From Streptomyces sp. NBC_01803 (GTDB taxonomy: Bacteria; Actinomycetota; Actinomycetes; Streptomycetales; Streptomycetaceae): a stretch of 64,000 bases of DNA. The position numbers were made by a program, and so were the translations under genes. The DNA lies in assembly GCF_035917415.1 (NCBI RefSeq), contig NZ_CP109073.1:3828501-3892500 (forward strand), in the 5' to 3' direction. Of the stretch, positions 1-8,106 are shown one piece after another; positions within the stretch are counted from its first letter, which is position 1, and each line of letters starts with the position of its first letter. The notes under the pieces are model-generated. The model saw only the letters and a program-made list of their open reading frames with translations, ran no database searches and had not been told where the DNA came from.

Positions 1-792
1 CACCCGGACGAGCACACCCACATCGAGCCGGTCCGCTACGGCAAGGGCTCGAACGCGATGGGCTTCCTATCCCTCAAGCAGTTCCGCCAGGACGGGAAGA
101 TGCCCAAGCTCCTGGCCTACGCGGCGACCACCGTGCGCCACCCACTGCTCTTCCTGATCTCGCTGTCGAACCGGAAGTGGTCGGAGCGGACGATCATCGG
201 CCTGGTGATGCAGACGCACGACAACTCGCTGACGACGTTCCGCAAGCGCAAGGGCCTCGGCAAGGGCCTGCTGAGCGCCGAGCAGGGCCATGGAGCGCCG
301 AACCCCGACTACATCCCCGAGGGCGCCGAGGCGGCCCGGCGGATCGCGGACGACATCAACGGCTTCGCCGGCACGAACGTCGGCGAGCTGATCGGGACCC
401 CGCTGACCGCTCACTTCCTCGGCGGCTGCCCGATCGGCGCGGACGCCTCCCAGGGCGTGGTGGACCCGTACCACCGGCTGTACGGCCATCCCGACATCTC
501 GGTGGTCGACGGCTCGGCGGTCTCCGCGAACCTCGGCGTGAACCCGTCCCTCACCATCACCGCCCAGGCCGAGCGCGCCATGTCCCTGTGGCCCAACAAG
601 GGCGAGCCGGACCCGCGCCCGGCGCAGGGCGCCGCGTACGAGTCCCTCCCGGCGGTCCCCCCGGCCAACCCGGCGGTCCCCGAGGACGCCTTCGCGGCCC
701 TGCGCCCGCCGGTGATCCTCCCGATTCCGACCATCCCCCCGGCCCGCCCGGCCGCGGAGTCGCGGGAGGAGCCGCACACGGCGGAGGCGTAG
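1..792 (+). CDS. GMC-family oxidoreductase, C-terminal part (5' end outside window)
   Basis: The reading frame is open from base 1, so this is the 3' end of a longer gene. The visible 263 residues carry the C-terminal signature of glucose-methanol-choline (cholesterol-oxidase-like) flavoenzymes: HFLGGCPIGADASQGVV, then HPDISVVDGSAVSANLGVNP with the FAD-contacting VDGS and NPSLTITA elements. The family oxidises an alcohol substrate with bound FAD; the substrate cannot be read from this fragment. The last 65 residues are Pro-rich and low complexity, beyond the usual family end. The ATG at 58 lies inside the domain and is not the start. A long hairpin lies 170 bp downstream. The family call is secure; the function is not. 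Confidence 0.85.
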   Translation, partial: HPDEHTHIEPVRYGKGSNAMGFLSLKQFRQDGKMPKLLAYAATTVRHPLLFLISLSNRKWSERTIIGLVMQTHDNSLTTFRKRKGLGKGLLSAEQGHGAPNPDYIPEGAEAARRIADDINGFAGTNVGELIGTPLTAHFLGGCPIGADASQGVVDPYHRLYGHPDISVVDGSAVSANLGVNPSLTITAQAERAMSLWPNKGEPDPRPAQGAAYESLPAVPPANPAVPEDAFAALRPPVILPIPTIPPARPAAESREEPHTAEA

Positions 793-963
793 TCCGTGAA
801 CGGACGCGGCTCCCTCGGCGCCCGCGGTGGACGTGCGTGACGGCACCGCGGGTCTCCGGGCGGTCCGGGTTCCGTTCCGCCTCGGCGCTCGTGCTCATGG
901 ACGTCTCGCCGCGGACCCGCCGGCCGGTCGCGGCTCGGTCCCGCCGGAAGACGCCACCGCCGA

Positions 964-1027
964 CCGCGTCCGCCCGTCCGCCCGCCCGCCCGCCCGTCCG
1001 GCCGGACGGGCGGACGGGCGGACGCGG
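964..1027. terminator. Long GC-rich inverted repeat between convergent genes
   Basis: The left arm starting at 964 and the right arm ending at 1027 pair over about 26 bp, interrupted by one 8-9 nt CCCGCCC-type expansion in the left arm. It lies in the 327-bp gap between the convergent GMC oxidoreductase gene (ends 792) and the secreted protein gene (ends 1120), so it probably terminates both transcripts. There is no T-tract on either side. I see no gene in 793-1119. Confidence 0.6.
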
Positions 1028-1119
1028 AACGGGGCCGCGTCGGCGGCGGACGGGCAGGAGAAAGGGGCCCGCCCCCCGGGGGATTGGGAGCGGACCCCGG
1101 TCATGGGGGAGAGCCGGCG

Positions 1120-1866
1120 TCAGGCCCTCGTGCGGCGGCGTCGGCGGAGGGCGAGAAGCGCGCCCAACGCCACCAGGGCGGCGGTCGTGGCGGCCAGCGC
1201 CAGGGCCGGGAAGGTGGCGGACGGTCCGGAGTCCGGCAGGCGGCCCGCCGTCGGGAGCTCCTCGAACGCGCCCATAGGAGCCAGCATGCCGCCCACCACC
1301 TCGCCGCCCGTCGCCTCACCCGCGGTGACGGCGTCGCCGTCCGCGGGCATGGCGTCGAACTCGTAATCGTTCCAGTCGGAGAGCTGGCACTCGCCCTCCG
1401 CGTTGACATACACCCCCGAGACCACCGACCAGCCCATCTCCTCGGAGATCCCGGCCGGGACCCGCGTCCGCACCCGCGCCTCGGCGTATTCGCCGGGCGC
1501 CAGCGGTCCGGTGACGGCGAGATAGCCGTTCGTCCCGGGCTCGATCCACTCGCCGTCCGCGTGCCACTCCACCGTGGCGACGACCCATGCCGCGTAGTCG
1601 CCGCCGGGGCTGGTGGTCTGCACGAAGACGAAGGGGTGCAGTGAATCGACCGGCCCGTCGAAGGTGTTGGCGGCCCGGAGGGTGAACTCCGCCCACTCGC
1701 CCGCCACCAGTGTCTCCGGCACGCCGGTCAGCTCGGTGGGCGCGGGCCCGGCGCCCGACCAGTCCGCGCAGGCGTCCTCCGCCGAGGCGTGGCCGGGCAC
1801 CAGGCCGCCCGTCAGGGCGACGGCGGCGGTCACCGCCGTGGCGGGAAGAGCTCGTCGGAGCCGCAT
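1120..1866 (-). CDS. Secreted, C-terminally anchored surface protein of unknown function
   Basis: A 248-residue protein. The start at 1866 gives a classical signal peptide (MRLRRALPATAVTAAVALTG, cleavage near AEDAC) and has a purine-rich GGGGGTGAGG just upstream; the longer open frame to 2013 adds 49 unlikely residues. The mature part is acidic and rich in Gly, Pro and Thr, like extracellular beta-sandwich proteins. The C-terminus has LPTAG and LPDSG, then about 22 hydrophobic residues and RRRRRTRA, which is the layout of a sortase sorting signal with a non-standard pentapeptide. It could instead be a simple membrane anchor. No enzyme motif is seen. Confidence 0.75.
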   Translation of the reverse strand: MRLRRALPATAVTAAVALTGGLVPGHASAEDACADWSGAGPAPTELTGVPETLVAGEWAEFTLRAANTFDGPVDSLHPFVFVQTTSPGGDYAAWVVATVEWHADGEWIEPGTNGYLAVTGPLAPGEYAEARVRTRVPAGISEEMGWSVVSGVYVNAEGECQLSDWNDYEFDAMPADGDAVTAGEATGGEVVGGMLAPMGAFEELPTAGRLPDSGPSATFPALALAATTAALVALGALLALRRRRRTRA

Positions 1867-2017
1867 CGGTGCCTCACCCCCGTAGAAGGAACGGCCGTGA
1901 AAGGAAGTGGAAGGAAAGTGACGAGGTGACAGATCGGTTTCATCAGCTACGACCCGCCATCGCGGTGATCGGTTGTGTCGGCCTTGATCACGAAAAGGAC
2001 ACGACCTGCCCACATGT

Positions 2018-2052
2018 CGAGGGGCCCCGGCGTCCCGCGCCGGGGCCCCTCG
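2018..2052 (-). terminator. Perfect 13-bp stem-loop downstream of chorismate mutase
   Basis: CGAGGGGCCCCGG (2018-2030) pairs with its exact complement (2040-2052) around a 9-nt loop. It lies between two minus-strand genes, 310 bp after chorismate mutase and 152 bp before the surface-protein start, and fits a U-less Streptomyces terminator. Confidence 0.65.
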
Positions 2053-2139
2053 GTCAGCACCCGGGCGACAGGGCGGCGCCGGTGCTGGTGAAGCGGCGTC
2101 CGGGGGTGACGCCGCCGTCGGCCGTGCTCATCGCGGAGC

Positions 2140-2177
2140 GGGCGGCCGGTCCCCGGCGTCCCGGGAACCGGCCGCCC
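2140..2177. other. 11-bp stem-loop in a gene-free stretch
   Basis: GGGCGGCCGGT (2140-2150) pairs with ACCGGCCGCCC (2167-2177) around 16 nt. It sits in the 495-bp gap 1867-2361, where I recognise no gene; the short minus-strand frames there have no ribosome-binding site. It may be a second part of the chorismate mutase terminator region. Confidence 0.45.
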
Positions 2178-2361
2178 GAGGACGTGACCGGCCTGCTGTC
2201 CCCTGCTGCCCGGCCACCGCACCGGAGCGAGGTCCCACGACACCCGGCCCCCGCCACACCGCGAGGGGCCGGAGTGTCTCATCGCCCCGGGGACACACCG
2301 TTCAACGAAGTCCGCCGCAGACCGGTCACGCTCCGTACGGGTGACTCGCTCGCGTGCGCGT

Positions 2362-2628
2362 TCAGGCCCGGCCGCGGCACAGTTCGAGGAGCGTCATCGC
2401 GAGCTGGGTGCCCTGGCGGCCGAGCTCGTCGCGGTAGCGGCGCAGGACCTCCATCTCGCGGGCCAGGTGGATGCGCCGCTCGCCGGCGGCGATCCGCGCC
2501 GCCTGGATCTGTTCGGACACGGTGACGCGCTCCTTGACGAGCTCGATGATCCGGGCGTCGAGGGCGTCGAGGCGCTCGCGCCCGTCCGCGACGACATCGG
2601 TGTCCGTGGTGCTGCCGGTGCTGCTCAT
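2362..2628 (-). CDS. Chorismate mutase (AroQ class)
   Basis: An 88-residue all-helical protein, the size of a stand-alone AroQ domain, converting chorismate to prephenate for Phe and Tyr synthesis. The AroQ pattern is clear: [22 protein letters not shown] (helix 1, with the catalytic Arg/Lys region), then [22 protein letters not shown] and LLELCRGRA at the C-terminus. GGAGA precedes the ATG at 2628. It is divergent from guaA. Its 5' region (2629-2829) holds a 27-codon leader ORF and a 12-bp hairpin, suggesting transcript-level control. No regulatory ACT domain is present. Confidence 0.85.
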   Translation of the reverse strand: MSSTGSTTDTDVVADGRERLDALDARIIELVKERVTVSEQIQAARIAAGERRIHLAREMEVLRRYRDELGRQGTQLAMTLLELCRGRA

Positions 2629-2696
2629 GTGGGGTCTCCTCGATCAGTGCGGTCGGGGCCCCGGGTCCCCCTCGGCCGCCGCCCGGCCGACGAAGA

Positions 2697-2730
2697 GCGC
2701 CCCGGGCCGCCGCTGATGGGCCCGGGGCGC
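2697..2730 (-). other. 12-bp stem-loop in the chorismate mutase leader
   Basis: GCGCCCCGGGCC (2697-2708) pairs perfectly with 2719-2730 around a 10-nt loop. On the minus strand it begins 16 nt after the stop of a 27-codon ORF and ends about 70 nt before the chorismate mutase start. A smaller stem (TCGGCCG/CGGCCGA, 2673-2691) follows. The arrangement resembles an attenuator, but there is no clear U-tract. Confidence 0.5.
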
Positions 2731-2745
2731 GAAGGACGTCGCTGG

Positions 2746-2829
2746 TCAGTGCTGTGCGCAGCGCTCCTCGTGGCGGCCGGCCGAACCGGTGCCATACATC
2801 AAGGAGCGCAGACGCGCAACGCGAAGCAT
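2746..2829 (-). CDS. Putative 27-residue leader peptide before chorismate mutase
   Basis: ATG at 2829 and TGA at 2748-2746. The peptide starts [13 protein letters not shown] and ends RHEERCAQH; it is Arg-rich with one Tyr and no Phe or Trp run, so it is not a classical aromatic attenuator peptide. The ATG lies exactly 7 nt after a good -10 hexamer, so the mRNA would be leaderless. A strong hairpin follows 16 nt after the stop, then chorismate mutase. The function is unknown and translation is unproven. Confidence 0.4.
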   Translation of the reverse strand: MLRVARLRSLMYGTGSAGRHEERCAQH

Positions 2830-2836
2830 GCTCGCG

Positions 2837-2865
2837 AGTATGCCAGCGGAACCGGCACCGGCCAA
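2837..2865 (-). promoter_or_regulatory. Promoter for the chorismate mutase leader
   Basis: On the minus strand, TTGGCC (2865-2860), a 17-nt spacer and CATACT (2842-2837) form a near-consensus vegetative promoter. The predicted start falls at or next to the leader ATG at 2829. The guaA -10 candidate is on the other strand 58 bp away, so the two promoters are back to back. Confidence 0.55.
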
Positions 2866-2899
2866 CCCCGCGCCGGATCCGGCGGGCCCGGCCCGTCGG

Positions 2900-2905
2900 T
2901 AGACT
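2900..2905 (+). promoter_or_regulatory. guaA -10 hexamer TAGACT
   Basis: TAGACT lies about 40 nt before the guaA start, with no recognisable -35. The predicted start near 2912 leaves a leader of about 35 nt containing the GAAAGG ribosome-binding site. Confidence 0.45.
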
Positions 2906-2946
2906 CGGAGGCACTTCAGGGGGAAGGCGAGAAAGGCAACATCTTG

Positions 2947-4539
2947 GTGGCAGACGTGGCAGACGTGGCAGGCAAGGACACCGACACGGTCCTCGTCGTG
3001 GACTTCGGCGCGCAGTACGCGCAGCTCATCGCCCGCCGGGTGCGTGAGGCGAGGGTCTACAGCGAGATCGTCCCCTCCACCATGCCGGTGGCCGACATGC
3101 TCGCCAGGAATCCGCGCGCGATCATCCTCTCCGGCGGCCCCTCGTCGGTCTACGCCGAGGACGCCCCCGGCATAGACCGCGCCGTCTTCGAGGCCGGGGT
3201 GCCGGTGCTCGGCATGTGTTATGGCTTCCAGCTCATGGCCCAGGCCCTGGGCGGGCGGGTCGACAACACCGGCGCTCGCGAGTACGGGCGGACGGCGCTG
3301 ACCGTCAGCAAGACCGGCTCCACCCTCTTCGAGGGCACGCCCGCTGAGCAGCAGGTGTGGATGTCGCACGGCGACGCCTGCTCGGCCGCCCCCGAGGGCT
3401 TCACCGTCACCGCCTCCACCGGCACCGTCCCGGTGGCCGCCTTCGAGGACGACGAGCGCCGGCTGTACGGCGTCCAGCACCACCCGGAGGTCATGCACTC
3501 CACTTACGGGCAGCAGGTGCTGGAGCACTTCCTCTACCGGGGCGCGGGCATCGCCCCGGCCTGGACGACCGGCAGCATCGTCGAGGAGCAGGTCGCCGTG
3601 ATCCGCGCCCAGGTCGGCGGCAAGCGCGCGATCTGCGCGCTCTCCGGCGGGGTGGACTCGGCGGTCGCCGCCGCGCTGGTGAACCGGGCCATCGGGGACC
3701 AGCTCACCTGCGTGTACGTGGACCACGGGCTGATGCGCAAGGGCGAGACCGAGCAGGTCGAGAAGGACTTCGTGGCCGCGACCGGCGTGCGGCTCAAGGT
3801 CGTGGACGCCGCCGACCGCTTCCTGGAGGCGCTGGCCGGTATCTCGGACCCGGAGCAGAAGCGGAAGATCATCGGCCGGGAGTTCATCCGGGTCTTCGAG
3901 CTCGCCCAGGCCGAGCTGGTCGCCGAGGCGGGCGCGGCGGGGGAGGACGTGGCGTTCCTGGTCCAGGGCACCCTCTACCCGGACGTGGTCGAGTCCGGCG
4001 GCGGCACCGGCACGGCCAACATCAAGTCGCACCACAACGTGGGCGGGCTCCCCGAGGACCTGGAGTTCGAGCTGGTCGAGCCGCTGCGGAAGCTGTTCAA
4101 GGACGAGGTGCGGATGGTCGGGCAGGAGCTCGGCCTGCCGGAGGAGATCGTCCAGCGGCAGCCGTTCCCCGGCCCGGGGCTCGCCATCAGGATCGTCGGC
4201 GAGGTCACCCGGGAACGGCTGGACCTGCTGCGCGAGGCCGACGCGATCGTCCGCGCGGAGCTGACGGCCGCCGGGCTCGACCGGGAGATCTGGCAGTGCC
4301 CGGTGGTCCTGCTGGGCGACGTCCGCAGCGTCGGCGTCCAGGGCGACGGCCGCACCTACGGCCACCCGGTGGTGCTGCGCCCGGTCTCCTCCGAGGACGC
4401 GATGACCGCCGACTGGTCGCGGCTGCCGTACGACCTGCTGGCGAAGATCTCCACCCGGATCACCAACGAGGTCCCCGACGTCAACCGCGTGACGCTGGAC
4501 ATCACGAGCAAGCCGCCGGGGACCATCGAGTGGGAGTGA
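2947..4539 (+). CDS. guaA: GMP synthase (glutamine-hydrolysing)
   Basis: Converts XMP to GMP using ATP and glutamine, the last step of guanine nucleotide synthesis in the cytosol. About 530 residues, as expected. The class I amidotransferase domain shows SGGPSSVY, the nucleophile in [10 protein letters not shown] and the His-Glu pair in HHPEV. The PP-loop domain shows [15 protein letters not shown], and the C-terminal dimerisation domain ends [13 protein letters not shown]. The frame is open far upstream, but homology starts at [14 protein letters not shown] 2947 or TTG 2944 follows GAAAGG; I chose GTG. The first codons contain a short GTGGCAGAC direct repeat. Confidence 0.97.
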   Translation: MADVADVAGKDTDTVLVVDFGAQYAQLIARRVREARVYSEIVPSTMPVADMLARNPRAIILSGGPSSVYAEDAPGIDRAVFEAGVPVLGMCYGFQLMAQALGGRVDNTGAREYGRTALTVSKTGSTLFEGTPAEQQVWMSHGDACSAAPEGFTVTASTGTVPVAAFEDDERRLYGVQHHPEVMHSTYGQQVLEHFLYRGAGIAPAWTTGSIVEEQVAVIRAQVGGKRAICALSGGVDSAVAAALVNRAIGDQLTCVYVDHGLMRKGETEQVEKDFVAATGVRLKVVDAADRFLEALAGISDPEQKRKIIGREFIRVFELAQAELVAEAGAAGEDVAFLVQGTLYPDVVESGGGTGTANIKSHHNVGGLPEDLEFELVEPLRKLFKDEVRMVGQELGLPEEIVQRQPFPGPGLAIRIVGEVTRERLDLLREADAIVRAELTAAGLDREIWQCPVVLLGDVRSVGVQGDGRTYGHPVVLRPVSSEDAMTADWSRLPYDLLAKISTRITNEVPDVNRVTLDITSKPPGTIEWE

Positions 4540-4548
4540 GCCCTCGGC

Positions 4549-4971
4549 TCACTCCGCCAGGGCGCGGCCGGTGCGCGGCCTGATGTGGCCGGGCAGGGCG
4601 GCGGCGGTGTCCCCGTCGTCGCCGGTGGTGACGGTGCCGGTCGGCTCGAACATCAGGATGGCCGCGCCGTCCGCCGAGGACGGCCGGTGCTCGGTGCCGC
4701 GCGGCACGGTGAAGACCGCGCCGCGCGAGAGGGTGACGGTGCGCTCGGCGCCGTTCTCGCGCAGGCCGATGGTCAGCTCGCCGTCGAGGACGAGGAAGAA
4801 CTCGTCGGTGTGCTGGTGGGTGTGCCAGACGTAGTCGCCGCGCACCTTGCCGATGCGGACGTCGTAGTCGTTCACGCGGGTGGCGACGCGCGGGTCGAAG
4901 ATCTCGTCGAACGTGTCGAGTGCGGCGTACAGGTCGACCGGCCTGGCCGGTCCGTCGTTCCTGGTGGTCAT
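4549..4971 (-). CDS. Small cupin-domain protein
   Basis: A 140-residue single-domain cupin. Motif 1 is YVWHTHQHTDEFFLVLDGEL, with the HxH...E metal ligands; motif 2 is AVFTVPRGTEHRP, with the last His. Small cupins of this type bind a divalent metal, and their substrates vary, so no reaction is assigned. The start at 4971 is supported by homology; the frame continues upstream only in the shadow of the opposite gene. It is divergent from a GlxA-type regulator with only 51 bp between the starts and a perfect 24-bp palindrome in that gap, so the regulator probably controls it. Confidence 0.85.
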   Translation of the reverse strand: MTTRNDGPARPVDLYAALDTFDEIFDPRVATRVNDYDVRIGKVRGDYVWHTHQHTDEFFLVLDGELTIGLRENGAERTVTLSRGAVFTVPRGTEHRPSSADGAAILMFEPTGTVTTGDDGDTAAALPGHIRPRTGRALAE

Positions 4972-4980
4972 GCGGTCATC

Positions 4981-5004
4981 GTCCCGCGCCGCGCGGCGCG
5001 GGAC
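4981..5004. promoter_or_regulatory. Perfect 24-bp palindrome between divergent genes
   Basis: Half-site GTCCCGCGCCGC (4981-4992) is followed directly by its complement (4993-5004). It covers the expected -35 region of the plus-strand regulator (start 5023) and abuts the possible -10 of the cupin gene, which is where an autoregulatory operator would sit. Confidence 0.6.
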
Positions 5005-5010
5005 GAGTGA

Positions 5011-5016
5011 TAGGAA
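5011..5016 (+). promoter_or_regulatory. -10 hexamer TAGGAA of the GlxA-type regulator
   Basis: TAGGAA ends 6 nt before the ATG at 5023 and there is no ribosome-binding site, so a leaderless mRNA is likely. Confidence 0.4.
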
Positions 5017-5022
5017 TCGCAT

Positions 5023-6000
5023 ATGCCGCAAGAATCCTCGCACTCCCGTCCGCACCGCGTCGTGATGATCGTCGACGAGGGGTCCAACCCGTTCGAAATG
5101 GGTGTGGCCACCGAACTGTTCGGACTGCGGCGGCCGGAACTGGGCCGCCCCTGGTACGAGTTCACGCTGTGCGCCGCCCGGCCCGAGGTACGGATGCACG
5201 CCGGATTCTTCACGCTCTCCGGCGTCGCCGGCCTCGACACCGCCGCCGAGGCGGACACCGTGATCGTCCCCAACCGCCCCGATCCGCTGGCCACGCCCGC
5301 GCCCGAGGTCCTGACGGCCGTCCGGCGGGCCGCCGCGCGCGGCGCCCGGCTGCTCAGCTTCTGCACCGGCGCCTTCGTGCTGGCCGCCGCCGGGGTGCTG
5401 GACGGTCGCCGCGCCACCACGCACTGGCACTGGGCCGGGCAGCTCGCCGCCCGCCACCCGGCGGTGAAGCTGGAGCCCGACGTGCTGTTCGTGGACGACG
5501 GCGACGTGCTGACCGCCGCCGGGAGCGCGGCGGCGCTCGACCTGTGCCTCCACCTGATCCGCCGCGATCATGGTGCCGAGGTGGCCAACGCGGTCAGCCG
5601 GCGGCTGGTCTTCGCCGGTCACCGGGACGGCGGCCAGCGGCAGTTCGTCGAACGGCCGGTTCCGGCCGTGCGCGACGGCTCGCTCGCCGCGCTGCTCGCC
5701 TGGGCGCAGGAGCGCCTCGACCAGCCGCTGACCGTGCCCGACCTCGCGGAGCGGGCGGCCGTCAGCCAGGCCACACTGCACCGCAGATTCCGCGCCGAGC
5801 TGGGCACCACGCCGCTGGCCTGGCTCACCGCCGAACGGGTCACCCTCGCCTGCCGCCTGATCGAACGCGGCGAGCCCCGCCTCGATGTCGTGGCCCGCTC
5901 CTGCGGGCTGGGCACGGCGACCAACCTCCGCCTCCAGCTCCGCCGCCACACCGGGCTGAGCCCCTCGGCCTACCGCCGCCGTTTCGCGCGCCGCCCCTGA
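5023..6000 (+). CDS. GlxA/FtrA-type AraC-family transcriptional regulator
   Basis: A 325-residue regulator. The N-terminal DJ-1/PfpI-like domain (about 10-180) has the SFCTGAFVLAAAGVLDGRRATTHW nucleophile-elbow region; in regulators of this class it is usually a ligand sensor. The C-terminal AraC DNA-binding domain (about 230-322) has two helix-turn-helices, VPDLAERAAVSQATLHRRFR and LDVVARSCGLGTATNLRLQL, ending LSPSAYRRRF. The start is fixed by homology and the absence of room upstream. The gene faces the cupin gene across a palindrome, so autoregulation and control of the cupin are inferred. The ligand is unknown. Confidence 0.9.
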   Translation: MPQESSHSRPHRVVMIVDEGSNPFEMGVATELFGLRRPELGRPWYEFTLCAARPEVRMHAGFFTLSGVAGLDTAAEADTVIVPNRPDPLATPAPEVLTAVRRAAARGARLLSFCTGAFVLAAAGVLDGRRATTHWHWAGQLAARHPAVKLEPDVLFVDDGDVLTAAGSAAALDLCLHLIRRDHGAEVANAVSRRLVFAGHRDGGQRQFVERPVPAVRDGSLAALLAWAQERLDQPLTVPDLAERAAVSQATLHRRFRAELGTTPLAWLTAERVTLACRLIERGEPRLDVVARSCGLGTATNLRLQLRRHTGLSPSAYRRRFARRP

Positions 6001-6013
6001 CCGGCGGCCGGGG

Positions 6014-6709
6014 TCAGACCAGGCGGCGGGCCGTGGCCCAGCGGGTGAGCTCGTGGCGGTTGGAGAGCTGGAGCTTGCGCAGCACCGCCGAGACGTGGCT
6101 CTCGACCGTCTTGACCGAGATGAACAGCTCCTTGCCGACCTCCTTGTACGCGTACCCGCGCGCGATCAGGCGCAGCACCTCGCGTTCCCGCTGGGTCAGG
6201 CGGTCCAGGTCCTCGTCGACCGGGGCGGCCTCGGAGGAGGCGAAGGCGTCGAGCACGAAGCCGGCCAGGCGCGGCGAGAACACCGCGTCGCCGTCCGCGA
6301 CCCGGAAGATCGCGTCCACCAGGTCGGAGCCGGTGATCGTCTTGGTGACATAGCCGCGGGCACCGCCCCGGATCACGCCGATCACGTCCTCGGCGGCGTC
6401 CGACACCGACAGCGCCAGGAAACGCACCGGCCGCTCGGGCGCGGAGAGGAGCTCCGCGCTGCGGCGCAGCACCTCCACCCCGCCGCCGCCCGGCAGGTGG
6501 ACGTCGAGCAGGACCACATCGGGCCGGGTGGCCTTGATGACGCTCACCGCCTGGTCCACGTCGCCCGCCTCGCCGACGACCTCCACGCCCGTCTCCTCGG
6601 TGCGGCCGATCTCCGCCCGCACCCCGGCGCGGAACATCCGGTGGTCGTCGACCAGGACGACGCGGGCTCCGCGCTCCTCGGGCAGATCTCGCGTCCCGGT
6701 GCCGTTCAT
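6014..6709 (-). CDS. LuxR/NarL-family response regulator
   Basis: 231 residues. The receiver domain (about 15-140) has the acidic pair D21/D22, the phosphoacceptor D69 in VVLLDVHLPG and the conserved Lys in GYVTK. The LuxR output domain has LTQREREVLRLIARGYAYKEV and KTVESHVSAVLRKL. The ATG at 6709 overlaps the upstream kinase stop as ATGA, so the pair is translationally coupled. Much longer frames through here are shadows. The array of TCAGGG/CCCTGA repeats in the kinase/PspC intergenic region (8019-8053) is a natural binding-site candidate for this regulator. Confidence 0.93.
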   Translation of the reverse strand: MNGTGTRDLPEERGARVVLVDDHRMFRAGVRAEIGRTEETGVEVVGEAGDVDQAVSVIKATRPDVVLLDVHLPGGGGVEVLRRSAELLSAPERPVRFLALSVSDAAEDVIGVIRGGARGYVTKTITGSDLVDAIFRVADGDAVFSPRLAGFVLDAFASSEAAPVDEDLDRLTQREREVLRLIARGYAYKEVGKELFISVKTVESHVSAVLRKLQLSNRHELTRWATARRLV

Positions 6710-7983
6710 TCCGCTCGCTCCATCGTCAGCTCCACCTCTGTGCCCTCGCCTGGTATGGACCGTACCCGCGCGGAGCCGCCGTTGCGCCGCATCCGGCCGA
6801 CGATGGACTCCCGCACGCCCATCCGGTCGGCCGGCACCGCGTCGGGGTCGAAGCCGGGACCGCGGTCGCGGACCGACACGAAGACGGTACGCCCCTCGAC
6901 CTCCGCGAAGACCCGCACCGGACCGCGTTCGTCCCCGTACTTGGCGGCGTTCACCATCGCCTCGCGGGCCGCCTGGAGCTGCGCGGCCAGCCGCTCGTCC
7001 AGCGGGCAGTCGCCCACGCAGACCACCTCGATCGGAACGCCGTGGTGGTCCTCGACCTCGGCGGCGGTGGCGCGGACCGACTCGGCGAGGCCGGCCGGCT
7101 TGTCCTCCTCCTCGGTGGGTCCCGAGCGCTCGGCCGGCTTGTACAGCCAGGCGCGCAGGTCGCGTTCCTGGGCGCGGGCCAGGCGGGCCACCTCGCGCGG
7201 GCTCTCCGCGTTGCGCTGGATCAGGGTGAGGGTGTGCAGCACCGAGTCGTGGATGTGGGCCGCCACCTCGGCGCGCTCCTGGGCGCGGATGCGCATGGTG
7301 CGCTCCTCGGACAGGTCCTGCACGATGCGCACCAGATACGGCCCGGCCAGCAGCGCGATCCCGACCACGACGGCGACCGCCGCCTGGAAGACCAGGCTCA
7401 GGCTCTGCGTCGCCTCGGCCGGGTGCTGCCCGATCACGAAGGTGCCCACGCCCAGGCACACCAGCACGGCACCGGCGGCGCTGCGCAGCAGCGGCAGCCA
7501 GCGGCTGTCCCGGGTGGCCGCCGCCCAGTGCGCGCGGCGCGAGTTGTCCGCCTGCCGCCATACGACGGCCGCGCCGACGCCGATGATCAGCAGGGGCCAC
7601 AAGTACCCGCCGCTGATGGGGAACTGGACGTTCGTGCCGAGCACGCCGAGCGCGCAGGCCAGCACCAGGAACGCGAACAGCCGCCGCTTGTGCGGGCGGC
7701 GCAGCAGCCGGCGGCGCAGCGGCGGCCCGGCCGGCGCGGCGGCGGTCGTGCGCGGGGCGCCGAGCGGGACGACGAACCAGAAGATGGCGTACAGCAGCAC
7801 GCCCAGGCCGTTCGCCAGGATCAGCACGAAGAAGACGATCCGCACCCACGACACCGGCAGCGCCAGGTGCCCGGCCATGCCCTGTGCCACGCCGCCGAGC
7901 CAGCGGCCCTCCGCGCTGCGGTACAGCTTGCGCGCGGGCGCCTCGTCCGGGGCGGCACCGGCGGCCGGGGTGGCGGTGGTCAT
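6706..7983 (-). CDS. Sensor histidine kinase with N-terminal PspC domain
   Basis: 425 residues. An N-terminal PspC domain (about 18-76: RSAEGRWLGGVAQGMAGHL and a transmembrane hairpin) is followed by four further membrane segments (about 103-120, 127-142, 168-185, 198-216). Then come the HisKA_3 dimerisation helix with the phosphoacceptor in AAHIHDSVLHTL (H245) and a HATPase domain with NAAKYG and DRGPGFD. It probably senses envelope stress and phosphorylates the downstream response regulator. The start at 7983 was chosen over 8019 because the upstream codons are unlike the family. It is divergent from another PspC gene. Confidence 0.93.
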   Translation of the reverse strand: MTTATPAAGAAPDEAPARKLYRSAEGRWLGGVAQGMAGHLALPVSWVRIVFFVLILANGLGVLLYAIFWFVVPLGAPRTTAAAPAGPPLRRRLLRRPHKRRLFAFLVLACALGVLGTNVQFPISGGYLWPLLIIGVGAAVVWRQADNSRRAHWAAATRDSRWLPLLRSAAGAVLVCLGVGTFVIGQHPAEATQSLSLVFQAAVAVVVGIALLAGPYLVRIVQDLSEERTMRIRAQERAEVAAHIHDSVLHTLTLIQRNAESPREVARLARAQERDLRAWLYKPAERSGPTEEEDKPAGLAESVRATAAEVEDHHGVPIEVVCVGDCPLDERLAAQLQAAREAMVNAAKYGDERGPVRVFAEVEGRTVFVSVRDRGPGFDPDAVPADRMGVRESIVGRMRRNGGSARVRSIPGEGTEVELTMERAE

Positions 7984-8018
7984 ACTCCGATCGTCACATG
8001 TCCGGACGGCCCGCCACA

Positions 8019-8053
8019 TCAGGGTTGGTCCCTGAAGGAAAGCTCAGGGACCA
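8019..8053. promoter_or_regulatory. Array of inverted TCAGGG/CCCTGA repeats
   Basis: TCAGGG (8019-8024), N5, CCCTGA (8030-8035), N8, TCAGGG (8044-8049). The second and third sites extend to 10-bp perfect arms (TGGTCCCTGA, 8026-8035, with 8044-8053). It lies in the 120-bp gap between the kinase (start 7983) and the PspC gene (start 8107). The spacing and symmetry suit a dimeric response regulator. Confidence 0.6.
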
Positions 8054-8106
8054 CTGGGGGACGGACCCGGATTCCCGCCCGGTCCGGCTGCGTCACCATG
8101 GTGTGC

